64,000 nucleotides of DNA. It comes from Paracyclopina nana. Its lineage: Eukaryota; Arthropoda; Copepoda; Cyclopoida; Cyclopettidae. Of the stretch, positions 12,601 through 24,600 are shown one piece after another. The notes beneath the pieces are model-generated. The model was not told where the DNA came from. It was given only the letters and a program-made list of their open reading frames with translations, and searched no databases. The stretch is taken from contig JAGUCH010000003.1 in NCBI GenBank assembly GCA_019096065.1, positions 8,680,001-8,744,000 of the forward strand. Direction: 5' to 3'. A program made the translations under genes and the position numbers. How positions within the stretch are numbered: position 1 is the stretch's first letter; each line of letters opens with the position of its first letter.

Positions 12601-15600
12601 AGAGCCTTTCTACTGAAGCAGCCTCTGTACTCTCACCTAAAGCCAATCAAGACCGCCAGACCATGAGATTGCCTTTAAAAGTGTGCTTTTCGGTGTTTTG
12701 AGCCATATTTTAGCCCTAGCAGCAGCTAGCCATCGAGGCCTTTTATTGGAAGAGAGATTTATATCATATTGCCATGCTGCCTTAAGAGCACTGTCCAAGG
12801 CTGTACTTCAAGTGAAGCACGCAGGTCTTCAAGTTAACTGTGGTGTAGCATGTGATGTGCAGAACGGTGTGAAACGTCAATCACGATAACCATCATCAGA
12901 GCTAGTAGATCCTAACGTGGCCAATATTATGAGGAAAAATGAGCGCCATTTAAAATGCACAGATGGTTCTTGCTGTGCTTTAGAAAAGTTCCCACATCTA
13001 ACCTTGCCCGGCTTAGTACTTTAGGATCGATCTGGGATACTGGATGTACTACTACGTATAAGATCTAGGTCGGCAATCGGAACTGCCACCCGCAGGGACC
13101 AGTGGGCATTGGCTGACAAAAAAGCAATAAAAGCAAACCTTCTAGGGGATAAAATAGTGAAATACTATCGGCAGCAGAGTATCTTACCCTAGCAGTATGC
13201 AAATCCCCTTAAAAGACAGGGCCTCTGGCTGATTATTCCGGCTGCCACATTTTCAGCTCAGGTTGACTGAGTTTTCGCAAAATTGTGTTTATCTTTCGGA
13301 ATCATGCACCTGAGCCTCTTTTTGTAGTACATTTTGGTATATAAATATATATATATAGAGAGAGAGAGAAAGAAAAGAGGCCTCCTTTGTCTGGCTGCTG
13401 TAACTTCGTTTTGTGTCACGGAATGAGCTCGAAAATTGAATTAATAGATGAGTGCAGCGCGGTTAATCCACTATTAACTTGACATAAAAAGATATGTCAC
13501 TTTTACAGCTATAAAAGTTATACTGCACATCATAAAGTGTTCGCTTCCCAGCTGATCTTTCCTTTAACTCTATATGCTATACCGTCAATACTAATTTGAT
13601 AAAAGGGGAAAACAGTCACTCAAGTGTCGCAGCCATAGCCGATAAAAAAGGCATGCCTACTGGCAAAAATCGAAAGCTGTGGCATGATGCAGCCCGAGGC
13701 ATGCAAAAGTGACTTTCGAAGTAATTGGGCAATTTCGAGGTAGGAAAAAAAGAGGTACTCATGGTAGATGTCACGCGTAGCCTCAATTGACCGGTCGGTT
13801 GGGCACTCTGACTTCATGATGGCGGTGGCCTTCTTGTTGGTTGAGGGGTTTTCCGCCTCGTCGGTCACGTCCACTTCCTCGCCCTGATGTCGTCTGCTCC
13901 TCCTGGATGGCCCACTTTACTGCCTTCGACTTTTATGACATTTTACATTTCTGCTCTGCTGCTCGTGCAAATTCAAATTGAGCACGGGAGCCTGGAGTGA
14001 AAAGAGCCTGATCACTTTTTGCAACATTAATACAAATATAGCATGATGAAAGTGAAAGCTGCCATTTTTCATTCCCCTCCTCGCAGCAGAGTTGCTTTGA
14101 TCGGAAATTGCCTGGCTTATGAGCAGAACGAGGTCGTATACTTTGCACTTTTTGATCAGCCCACCGTTGAAAGTTATCAGAGAGAGAGAGAGAGATGAGT
14201 AACTAAACGTTCAAAGCGGCTTACCAAGGTCGCTGCAAAATGCTTCATTTTTTCTTATTTTCCACGCCATTCAGAAAGATTCAAGATTGTTGACGAATTT
14301 GCTCACCAGACGTGAATCTCAGCAAGTTTGTCTCTAATTGGCGTTTTTTAAGCTAATTTGACGGTTTTAGAAAAGTTCCGGTATAGTGTATTGTTACCAG
14401 GCCTGGGTTTGAAGGTTTCATTTTGGCGCTTTTGAAGACGGTTTGACTTTTAAAAGATAGCTGGCGATGGCACGCGTGCAGCCCATCTTCTCTTGTTATT
14501 GTTTACTTTACGACTCCAATTTCTTTTTCTCTGTAGTCTTGAGAGACCTCTTATTTTCAGGGCGTCCAAGGCCAAGCCTGCATTGGCTATCCAACGAGCG
14601 TCATGTGCAGTCCGAGTCATATTCATCCAATTTGCTGGCGGACCAAGAAGCGAACGAAAAGCGAGCGAGCAGCGAGGATGAGACCTCGGCCGATGTTGTC
14701 ACTTCCACGCTGGTCATTGGGCCGGTTCACCGGCGCGATGTTGACACGACCTTCACGTGTTTGGCCTCCAACTCGAACATGACGCAGGCGTCGAGGGCAT
14801 CGGCTGTCCTCCAGATGAATCGTAAGTCAATTATATATTATCTGATGACACTCGAGGAGGAGCAAATGTTGAGGTCGAATGGCCTCTCATCCATTATGCA
14901 GTCACTCAACATGGCCCACAGAATAAACATATTCACATGTGAAGACCAGCTGTTGAGAAAGAAAAGGCAACACCACACATTTCATGATTATTTCTCCCCA
15001 GGCCTAGCTCCTTATGGCAGCAAAGGCCTCGAGCTCGGATTTATTCTTCTGCTAGAAGAACACATCACGCAAATGCACCTGAAAAATGAACCAACTCCTT
15101 TACTGCGACTGATTAAGCAAGTTCTTTTGCAAGTTTCATCCTGGCGGTGGCCAACTTTTCTGCCACCACAAAGGAGGATTTTTCTCTTCCCCTTTAATAA
15201 TGGTAGCCTTCCTATATAAACTGCACTAAAAGGCCGCTAGCAGCCGTACAATGCCCTTTCGCGAAGAATTTGATGCACTGCATTGCTCTCTTTTAACCAG
15301 TAATTCCTTTCTTTCCTGCAGTTCTGCCTTTGTACGTACACATCAAAACTGACAAGGAGCCATTATCGGCCGAACGAGTGTACGAAGTCCACTGCATCAC
15401 CTATGGCTCCCGACCTTCGGCCCTCGTGACTTGGTGGCTCGGAAATACTCAATTGCTGGATCACAGCAGTCAGGTATACTATCATGTTCCGCCTCTCCTC
15501 ACTTCCCGTTCGTTTTATGAGCGATGATGATGCGACTAGCTTGATGTTGCTTTGATCCATAAGTGGATTTCCAAAGCTCTGCCCTGCTCACGAGTACACT

Positions 15601-18600
15601 GCACCAGGATTTCAGCTCCCCTTCTCTCTCAATCCAGACGATCTAATGTTTATCTTGAGGAGATATGATGCGAATATGCCATCCATTGTGCTCCGCACGT
15701 GATAAAGAACTTTTTTCCAGCAGGGGGAGGCTAAGTGCTGCCTAAAAACTGCTTGCAGTAAAAAACGAGCAAAAGTGGGGAGAGCAGATTATTCCGTAAT
15801 GAAATTGCGCTATAGGTATGCTGCTATCGCGATGGCACAGTTTTCGAAATCAGGATTTCGTTAAAGGCTATATGGGAATCAAAGGTGTGCGAGGCCAACT
15901 TTTTCCCCCGCGAAAATACTATAAAGCCACAACTGCTAGGTGTAGAGTTAAGTCGGGGAGGGAAGCTTTGGGCAAGTTTTTACATTGAGAGTTCACTCCT
16001 TTGACCCAGATTCATAAAAAAGCTGGAAAGAAGTGAAAGCATGGCTGGTGAATAGATTAGATACAAAAGGCACATAAAACGAGATGATGATATAAAAGTA
16101 GCCACGTGGAGAGGGCGAGGAGTCGTAGTGGACTTTTTTTCTTCGCGGAGAACAGATGGAAGAGAAGTTTTCCTTTGAGAACGTACAAAAGTTAGCTTTT
16201 TGGATGTTGATGCTTACCTAAGTGCTATTTTGCAGCCCTCGGATGGTGGTAACGTAACTTCAAGCACTCTGCGGTTCTCGCCCAAGGTGGAAGACATGGG
16301 CAAAGTCCTCAGATGTCGAGCCGAAAACCCCGTTATGCCAGCCTCGCAAATCGAAGACACTTGGACTCTGGACATCAACTGTAAGCTCCCAACTTTATGC
16401 GTAGCATGGCCTTTCTTTCGCTTTTCTTGCAGTGTATAGTGCATGCAAAAAGTATCACCTGATCATTGTCTCGCTTCCTCTCTCTGGCTTCCACGGACTT
16501 ACATCTAGCAATTACGGCTATAAATCCTGAGGAGAGAGAGAGACAAAAGGCGAAGGCTTTTTGGTTCAAGATAGGCTATAGTAGACTGCAGAAGCTGCAA
16601 AATGCTAATTCTTCTTCGTCGTCGTCGTCGTCCTTCTTTCTTTCTGAACAGCAGCAACATTCGAGGCTAGCCATATTTGGTCACACACAAGTAGTCTTAT
16701 GGCATAAAGGCTTCATCTTGTTACGACTCGTCCTAATTCAAAAGGAAGTTAGTGTTTGTTGGATGCTGGCCAAATCCCACCAGCAGCGGCAGCACTCATA
16801 TTTGTTTCAACCACATGTGGCAAATCCATCTAAAATTGGCTGTGTAATAGGATCATCATACATACTTCCATATGGAACTTTGTTGAGCACCAGACTTTCT
16901 TCGACCATGGCCAGGAAATGTGATTTACCTCTATTGCTTCCACAGCTAAGGGCTGGAGAAGAGCTTTTTGGCATGACCAAATGCTGCCTCCAAAGTGGTT
17001 TTCTCCAGCTACTTTGCAACTCGCAGTACACTTCAACCTTTTCCTATTGCCTCTTTCTCAATCAGCAGCTGAAATCAAGCCTCTCTTTTTTCCCCTCCTC
17101 TTGGTATTGGAAGCTAGAACCTCTGGTGCTTATTTACTCATCTCCTTCTTGCTTCTACTCCGTAGTATAGAAGCCGAAAAATGGCGAGATCCTTTTCTTC
17201 CTGCAGCCATAACTTTCATTCTCCACTCTCTTCTCTGCTATACTATATATGCCAGGGCAAGTCTTGCTTGACCCCATATTAGTTATGGATGGGATTCGTT
17301 AGGGCCCAGCTCTTGGAAGCTGCTAAGTCGAAAAAACCAGTAACCACAGACACGAGAGCTTGGTCTTTAAAAAAGACGGATCCTTTCATGCGGAGCATAA
17401 TGTGCTGCTTCCTTTCAGATTTACCGAGAGTGACTCTACAGCTGGGCTCGACATTGGATCCCGACAACATCAAAGAGGGTGATGACGTCTACTACGAATG
17501 TGCAATCAATGCCAAGCCAAAGGTCTACAAAATAATTTGGAAGTTTAATGTAAGCCATTATCCTACCACGCGTAGTATCTAGTTTGCATAGATAATTTCT
17601 TGGCAGCCGCACTCACCTCACCACCGATAATTTTCTCGATCCTCCTTCATGCAATTTGCCTACACCTCTAATAGGAGGCTCTAATTAAGCTGGGGATGAT
17701 CGAATTCTATCTATGCACGCGTCATCATCTTTATGCGTGTGACTAATCCCTCTTAGCATTCTGTATTCGATCTGTGTTTTCTTCAGGGAATGGATCTTCG
17801 GCAAGATCTGCGCCGTGGGATAATTATGGGCAATCAGAGCCTCGTACTGCAAAGCCTGGGGCGAAATGCCACCGGAAACTACCACTGTGTTGCCACTAAC
17901 GCCGAGGGGACTACGTTCTCAAATCCCGTTCATCTGGACATCAAGTGTAAGTAATCATTTCCAAGGCTTTCTACATATCTTCTTCTTCTTCTCCGTGCTA
18001 TGGGCAAGAGAGAGAGCAATATTCGAGAGCAGCGCTTACTACATTCATACTTTATTATGGCCGTATATGTAAAAATGAAGAGCTATGTCATGAAATTCGT
18101 GGGATTTGCCCCCTCGAGCAGCAGCCAGGATTTAAAAATAAAAATGACAAAAGAAGCCATGTTATAGCTAGCTGGAGGAGGAAAAGGAAAGCGAGATTTT
18201 TTACTGTCACATTGCGGTACGTTTATTATGAGTGAAGCTCGCTTGAATTCACATTATGATGATGATGATAGCGGACATCTCCGAGGAGTAGCACACACGC
18301 GGTGACCTCGCGGTCAGGCTGTCGTAACACGAGTTGGAGTAGTCGTGGCACATCTATATACACACACATAGGTATACCATGCAGTATATTTGAACTGCTC
18401 TAAGAACTTTGTAACAAGGCTGACATGCTTTGGCTAGCCTCCTTTTTCAATGCTCTTCTTCTTCTCCTCGTTCAACTTGGTTGAGTCAATGTTTGCATTG
18501 GGAATTGGAAGGCATTAGAAACTTTCTGCAAGGAGCAGCTCGCAGTCCACGATGCCACTTTGCCTGGTAGTTGGCTACTATTTTGTGTTTACACAAAACT

Positions 18601-21600
18601 ATACAGCAGCTAGTAGCAAAATAGAGTGTATTCACTTATTTTGGAAGAGCCCTTTACCTGCGCTGCTGTGCGTGTTCCGGAACTGTGCCATCATCGTACC
18701 AAAACCCAACCAGAATTTTGCCGAAATTATCGGTTAATATTCGGGACCATTTTGATATCAAATTTGATCTTGAAGACTTCGCGAATCGGGGTTTAATCCG
18801 TGACGGAATTCACTGCTGAGAAATCGATTTGCTCATGAAAAGTAACTGAAATTCAATGTTGATTTAACTGATTGTTTCATATGCTTGGCCACTTTCAGCA
18901 GAATGTTCAGGAACTTTTCAGGAACTTTTCAGGAATTGATTTCAGTTAATATTCAAGGACTTGATTTCAGTTATTATTCAAGGACCTGTCAAAAATTAAT
19001 TTTTTGGGGAGCTTTCTAGCTTTTTGATTAAGCTTTCTCTTTCTTTAGACTATGATGGATTTTAAGTGTAAGGAAGAAAGTTAGAAAAGCTAGAAAGAAA
19101 GTTTACCAATGGTGGATTCGAACCCATGAACCTCAGATTTGGAATCCAGTGCCTTGCCTCTAGACCACAGATGTCCCACTCTGATTTAGGCTTTTTTTAG
19201 CTATAATATTGTGCAGAATATACTCTAGATGGAGCTGGCTTTAATTTTTAGAGTACTTGAAAATGTCTTTTAAGTCCATTTGTCACTGAATAGTTCTTGA
19301 ACTATGAAAAAATAATCATTCTTGAAAATTTATTGACATGAACACTCCTGAATTGTAATTGAATATTCAAGTTTCATTCATTATTGAAAAGCTACTGAAC
19401 ATAAGCTCTTGCATAGTTCTTGAATTGTCAAGAAGCTTTTGTTGCTGAAAAGTTGCTGAAATGAACATAACTGAATAGTTCTTGAAAAATTAAGCTTAAT
19501 TTCTTGTTGAAAAGTTGATGATTGAAAGTTCTTGAATAGTTCTTGAATTATTGAAAAGTATTCATTATTGAAAAGTTATTGAATTTAACATTACTGAATA
19601 GTTCTTGAATAGTCAAGAAGTATACATTGTTGAAAAGTTGCTGAAATCAAAGTTTCTGAATAGTTCTTGAATAGTCAAGACATATTCATTATTGAAAAGT
19701 TACAGAGCTAAACCTATTGAATAGTTCCTGAGCAGTCAATAGCTTTTCACACTGAGAAGTTGTTGAAAAGTTACTGAGCTTAAAGTTCTTGATTTGTTCC
19801 CGAGCACTCGAGTAGTTTTCATCAATGAAAAGCTCCCGAAAAGCTCATTTTGTCAATTCGGGAACTATTCAGGCCCGAATCGGTAACTAAAATTCTGGTT
19901 GGGAAGGGGTAAAAGCACTTATTTGTCGTCTGCATAAACTTTTGGTAATTACAGTCAGGCCGGTTTGCGGCGCGGACCAGAAGATGGTCTACGGTGTGGC
20001 CCATGGCGAAATCGCCTCCATCAATTGCACAGTCAAGGCCAATCCTACGACCGACCTTCGCTTTCGCTGGACTTTCAACTCGAGCGCCGAGCTCAACACG
20101 CTGCCCGAATCCAGATACACCAACCAAGGGCCTACCTCACAGGTAATTTATGCAAGGTAGCCACGATTGCTGATGCTACAACTATCTGTTCTTCCAGCTC
20201 ATCTACAGCCTCAACACGGGCAGGGACTACGGAACGATTCTTTGCTGGGCAGAAAATTCGCTAGGAATGCAAAACGAGCCCTGCGTCTTTCATTTAATTC
20301 CCGCCGGTGAGTGTGTGATCAATGTGGTATGTGTCGAGTAAGGCTTCGGTGGCAATCCGATTGGCATTAATTGCTGAAGTGAGTGCATTTGCATATTTTC
20401 AGCCAATTGCGAAAGGTTATAATCCAGAAAATCGAAAAATCCCAGCAAGAGCAGTGCAGGCAGGAGCTGGTGATGTTAATCTTGAATTGTTGGCAATGTC
20501 GGCTAAGTGGCCTTTTTTGCAAATGTAGGAGGAGGAGGAAGGCCACTTTTTTATTCTAGCGTGCACAATTCCATAGTAGGGGAGTAGTTGGCCTGTGCAT
20601 GGAAGTTATTTATGATGTTGATTCAGCTTTGTGTAAAAAAGTAATGGGACCTTGGCAGGGGTTTGGCCCTCTCCTTGCTCATTTAGGCACTGCTATTTGT
20701 GTAGTGTGGCAGTATTGGCATCTTGATATGTGAAGAACTGCGGCAGCTGGTTATTGTAGTCGACTTTGTCCCTTAAGGGAGGTCAATATTAGCTCCTAGG
20801 GTTGCTACTACGCGATCAAAGCAGCCTCCTTGGCAATGAGGCAGCCTTGACATCAAAAGTCTCTTGGGCGAGTGTATCTGGCACGCATCTTTCGAAAGTA
20901 GCCCATTTCCACGGGGGTTTAATATTCAGATGGCTTTTTGATGGGCACACTGAAAATGGGGGTTGAACTCTGGGAGGAGGTCATTCATTCCGCGTATTCT
21001 GGAGGTCAAGTAGAAATCCATCAAGTGAGAGGGAGAGGGCAAAGTTGTAGCTGCTGTTGGTGGCTCTTACTAAAGTTTCTTCGTTGTAAGAGTCACATCT
21101 GTCAGCATCGCAACGATGGCGGTTCCAAAGTGGTCAAGGAACATTGCGCTCTATTCCTCTCAATCTGTCAACATGTCAGGCCTCTTCGGCCTCTCTCTCT
21201 CAACAAGCAGAAACTTTCAAATTGCTCACAGAAAATTGATGCTCTCTTCTTTAATCTGGTTCCAGCCTCATTAGGAATCCAGTAGTCGTAATGGGAAAGA
21301 GTGACCGCTGATTATGCCATATTTCTGTGTGATGATGTCATTTTGGTGGGAGCGGAATTTGTCAAATCCCAAATAGCGTTGCAGCCATATATGTGGTGAA
21401 TGCTGCTACTGCGGATGGAAAGTAATAGCAGAAAAGTTTCTCAATAGAAGTTCGTCATAATATATCTTTGGGCGCGGTTGATGCGCCAGCGGCCTCGTCG
21501 GCTCAACGTGAGCATTGTGTCGTGTGAAAATGAAGACTATGATAAAGTACTTGGGCGCCTAAAAATTGGAACTCGATCCTAAAATATATTGCCTGCCTTC

Positions 21601-24600
21601 GAATGAGAAAAAAGTATATACTATGCCTTCGAGTGATTTAGGGCTATGCTGCAGACTTACTGCTACGGCGACCCCCGCGACAACTACTACTGTAGTTGAA
21701 TTAAATCATTATTACTATGCCGTTATGGTATTTGCAGTACTTTAGTGCATAAAATCACTCGTGCGAATCGGCTCGAATGCGTATATGCGATGGAACAATT
21801 ACATTAGTGCCAGTTAGAGGTATATAAGTTGTAGTGTTTTTTCTTCGGTAGGATCTCGAGACAAAAAGAGCTGCAAATTTTTATGTGGCACTTCTTCCAA
21901 GTGAAGTGAGTCAAGAGAAATTGGCCTTGCTGGGATATGTCAGCTAAGGTGCCTTTTCTATTCTCTCTTTTCACATTGTCGACTGATCCTCTACATCCAT
22001 TTTTCATCTCTCTCCAGTCTCCGAGATTCACTCCGAGGAGGAGATGGGCACAAATTGGCCCTTGAGACTCAATTCCAGGCAAATGATGAAAAAACCTCGT
22101 CTTTTTCCCTTTCAGTGCCTCCAGCTCGGCCGACCAGCTGCCGAATGGACAATTTGACCTCGGAGGCCTTGGCGCCGGGCCTCGAGGCTCACGATGTGAT
22201 CGCGAGCAATTCTGACAGCCTCGTCGTGCTTTGTCAGGCGGGCTTCGACGGTGGCCTCCCGCAAACCTTTCTGTTGGAGGTGCGTCGCAACGGCGTGGAC
22301 CTGGTGGCTAACCAGTCGGTGACGTCCAAGCCCTACTTCAAGGTGGACGGGCTGGCGCCTGACACGACCTTCACGCTCGATGTCTACTCGATGAATGCAA
22401 AGGGAAGGTCAATGCCAGTGCGCCTATCGATGCACACTCGAAAGCAGCTAGCCGGGGGTGCCGATGTCAAATACTCCATCAGTGCAGGTAAACTTGGCCA
22501 AATATCATGTAGCCTCTAAGTTAATTGAATTCGCGGAAAGGATGCATATGGCATGTAGAGCATGGTACGTACGAAGATGGGCGTCGTTACTTTTCGGTGG
22601 CCGGCCGTTTTTTCCTCACGTCATCCATTATTTTTATTATTTTTTGTTTGCCAGCTCCAGATCTAGGATACTTATACATCATGGTCCGAAACGTGAGCAG
22701 CGCTATCGTGATCGATCGCTCGGAAATCCCCTTTATGCCGAACTACCACTGGGATACCTATATTCAGGAGAGCGCGATAATTAGCGAAAATCAATTCTAC
22801 CAATGGCAGGCTGAAAGTGGGCCAGATCGTGGAAAGTTAGATTTCCTATACACAGTGCTGAATCAGACCCAAGTCCATTTTGGCCATCTCTCGATCCTTA
22901 TTGACTATGGCATATATTGGAGGAGCCGTCACAGCAGAGAAAAAGAGTCCATTACACCTAAAAGCTCGACTTCTTCTTCCTCTTCTGCTGCTGCGTGGTG
23001 CTTCGGGTCCTCTGGAGTCCCTTTATCTTGGTACTACTGCCAGTATTACTCTTACAGCAATAGTGTCTTTGGGGAATTCTAAGGGGCCTGGCTGAAATTA
23101 ATGCCTCTATTTTGTTTGAGGCCACATAAGCCCGGAATTCTGCCTCGTGGTCGACCTTGTGCCATCGGATAATTAGTCGTGGGAACTTCTTTTAATAAGA
23201 GTTAACCTACATTTTTCCCTCCTGTCGCAAGACACTTCTCCTTTTTCTGAGTGTAGCACTCTTTAGCTAGGTATACACTGCCCCCCGGCCGTGCATACAG
23301 CCATATGGCACAAATGCCGGGAATGTAATCGTGATATTGCTGTAAAGAGATGGAGATAGGCACCATTTCATCAAGTTGACACATAGGTCGATTTCTGTGC
23401 GTAGTACTGTGTCAAGTATTGGAGAAAAAACCTTTTGTGCGGTGCAACCATACCCGGAATGTGTCGTGGCAATTTCGGAGAAAGCCTCAGATTCGCCATC
23501 GTCGTCGTGGCATATAGAAAAACGTTGTATCCGTTTTGCAGCAGTTATTGCCACGAAAGATGTGATGGCAAGTTGCACTAATTTATTTGCAGAAAGCACT
23601 TTGAGTGAGCAAGGCGAATTGAAGCCACTATCCACGTCCCCTGAGCACCAAGAGAGCCAAAGTGTGAGCCAAAAAAGCGGGTCAGCCTCCGCCGAGTCGA
23701 GCAGTTTGCAGCCCATCATGAGCATTTTGGGTGGCGTGGCCACGGCTCTGATTCTCGTCTCCGTGGTCATCATTGTGACGATGCGAATGCGGTGCGGAAC
23801 TCGGGAGCTGGGCTCTGGCGCCAACAACCACGACCACACGTGGAAAACGGACTCGGGGGAAAATTCAAGCACGGACCTCCAGCAAAGGCCAAGTCCAGGT
23901 GAGTTGTGCTCGACTTTTTTGCTGTATTTCCCCGCCAGAAATTGGATTTACTCGCGAGAGCAAAAAGGGGTAATCGAGTTTCATGAATACACCTACTACC
24001 GATGCTTTTTGCTCCCACTTTCAAACGGCCTTTATAACCCCGGCCATCTTTTTTACCGCAGTCCCCCCGTAACAGGTTGCACAGATGGGTACTGTGATAT
24101 GGCTAATCGAGCCTTTTTCCCCGAGCGAGGTTTTGAAAAACGTTTATTTCAACAAAATCTGACAGGCCGAAAGCTAGGCTGTACCAGGTGAACAAATGGC
24201 AAAGCTGACTAGGCATTCCATTCTGCCACTTGATTTCATGCCTGTCCATATTGGGAAATTCTTGCATTTCTTCTTCAACCTCCTTTTGCGAGGCAAGTTT
24301 TCGCCTCTAATTGAGCTTGTAATTACCCTCATTCGTGTTGGAGGATCGTTGAAGAAGAACCCCTTTCCGAGAAGAATTGAGGAAGAAAGTATTCCTGGTT
24401 AAGTATTCATGGGGTGGCTTGCTCCTCCTGCTGCTCGGTATTTTCACTCTCAGTGATAGTTGCAGTGGTGGGATCAAAAGTTTTGATGAAGAAACTTCAC
24501 ACGCTGTGTAAAGGCAAGAAACTGTATACACACTGAGCTGCAGCTCAATTGAGCGCTATGCTATGCTACATTGTACTCTGTGTGTGTGTGTGTGTGTGTG

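Larger units (their letters stand above)
18705..19903. mobile_element. Probable non-autonomous DNA element with CCCAACCAGAATTTT inverted ends
   Basis: A stretch of about 1.2 kb in intron 9 of the sidestep-like gene, bounded by a perfect 15-bp inverted repeat: CCCAACCAGAATTTT at 18705-18719 and its reverse complement at 19889-19903. Similarity beyond 15 bp is weak. The interior is AT-rich and repetitive, with no coding capacity. I see no clear target-site duplication, so the family is unassigned and the boundaries are inferred from the inverted ends only. Confidence 0.5.

Noticed and set aside
14467-15219. 250-codon open frame around Ig exon 5
   Set aside because: Only 14561-14821 is exon, with good acceptor and donor; the rest is read-through into introns.
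19104-19178. Functional tRNA-Trp gene
   Set aside because: The B-box is good, but the acceptor ends and T-stem do not pair, so it is listed as tRNA-like only.
22525-23082. 185-codon open frame in intron 12 of the sidestep-like gene
   Set aside because: No phase-compatible splice sites joining it to the exons and no family similarity; exon 12 to exon 13 joins cleanly without it.
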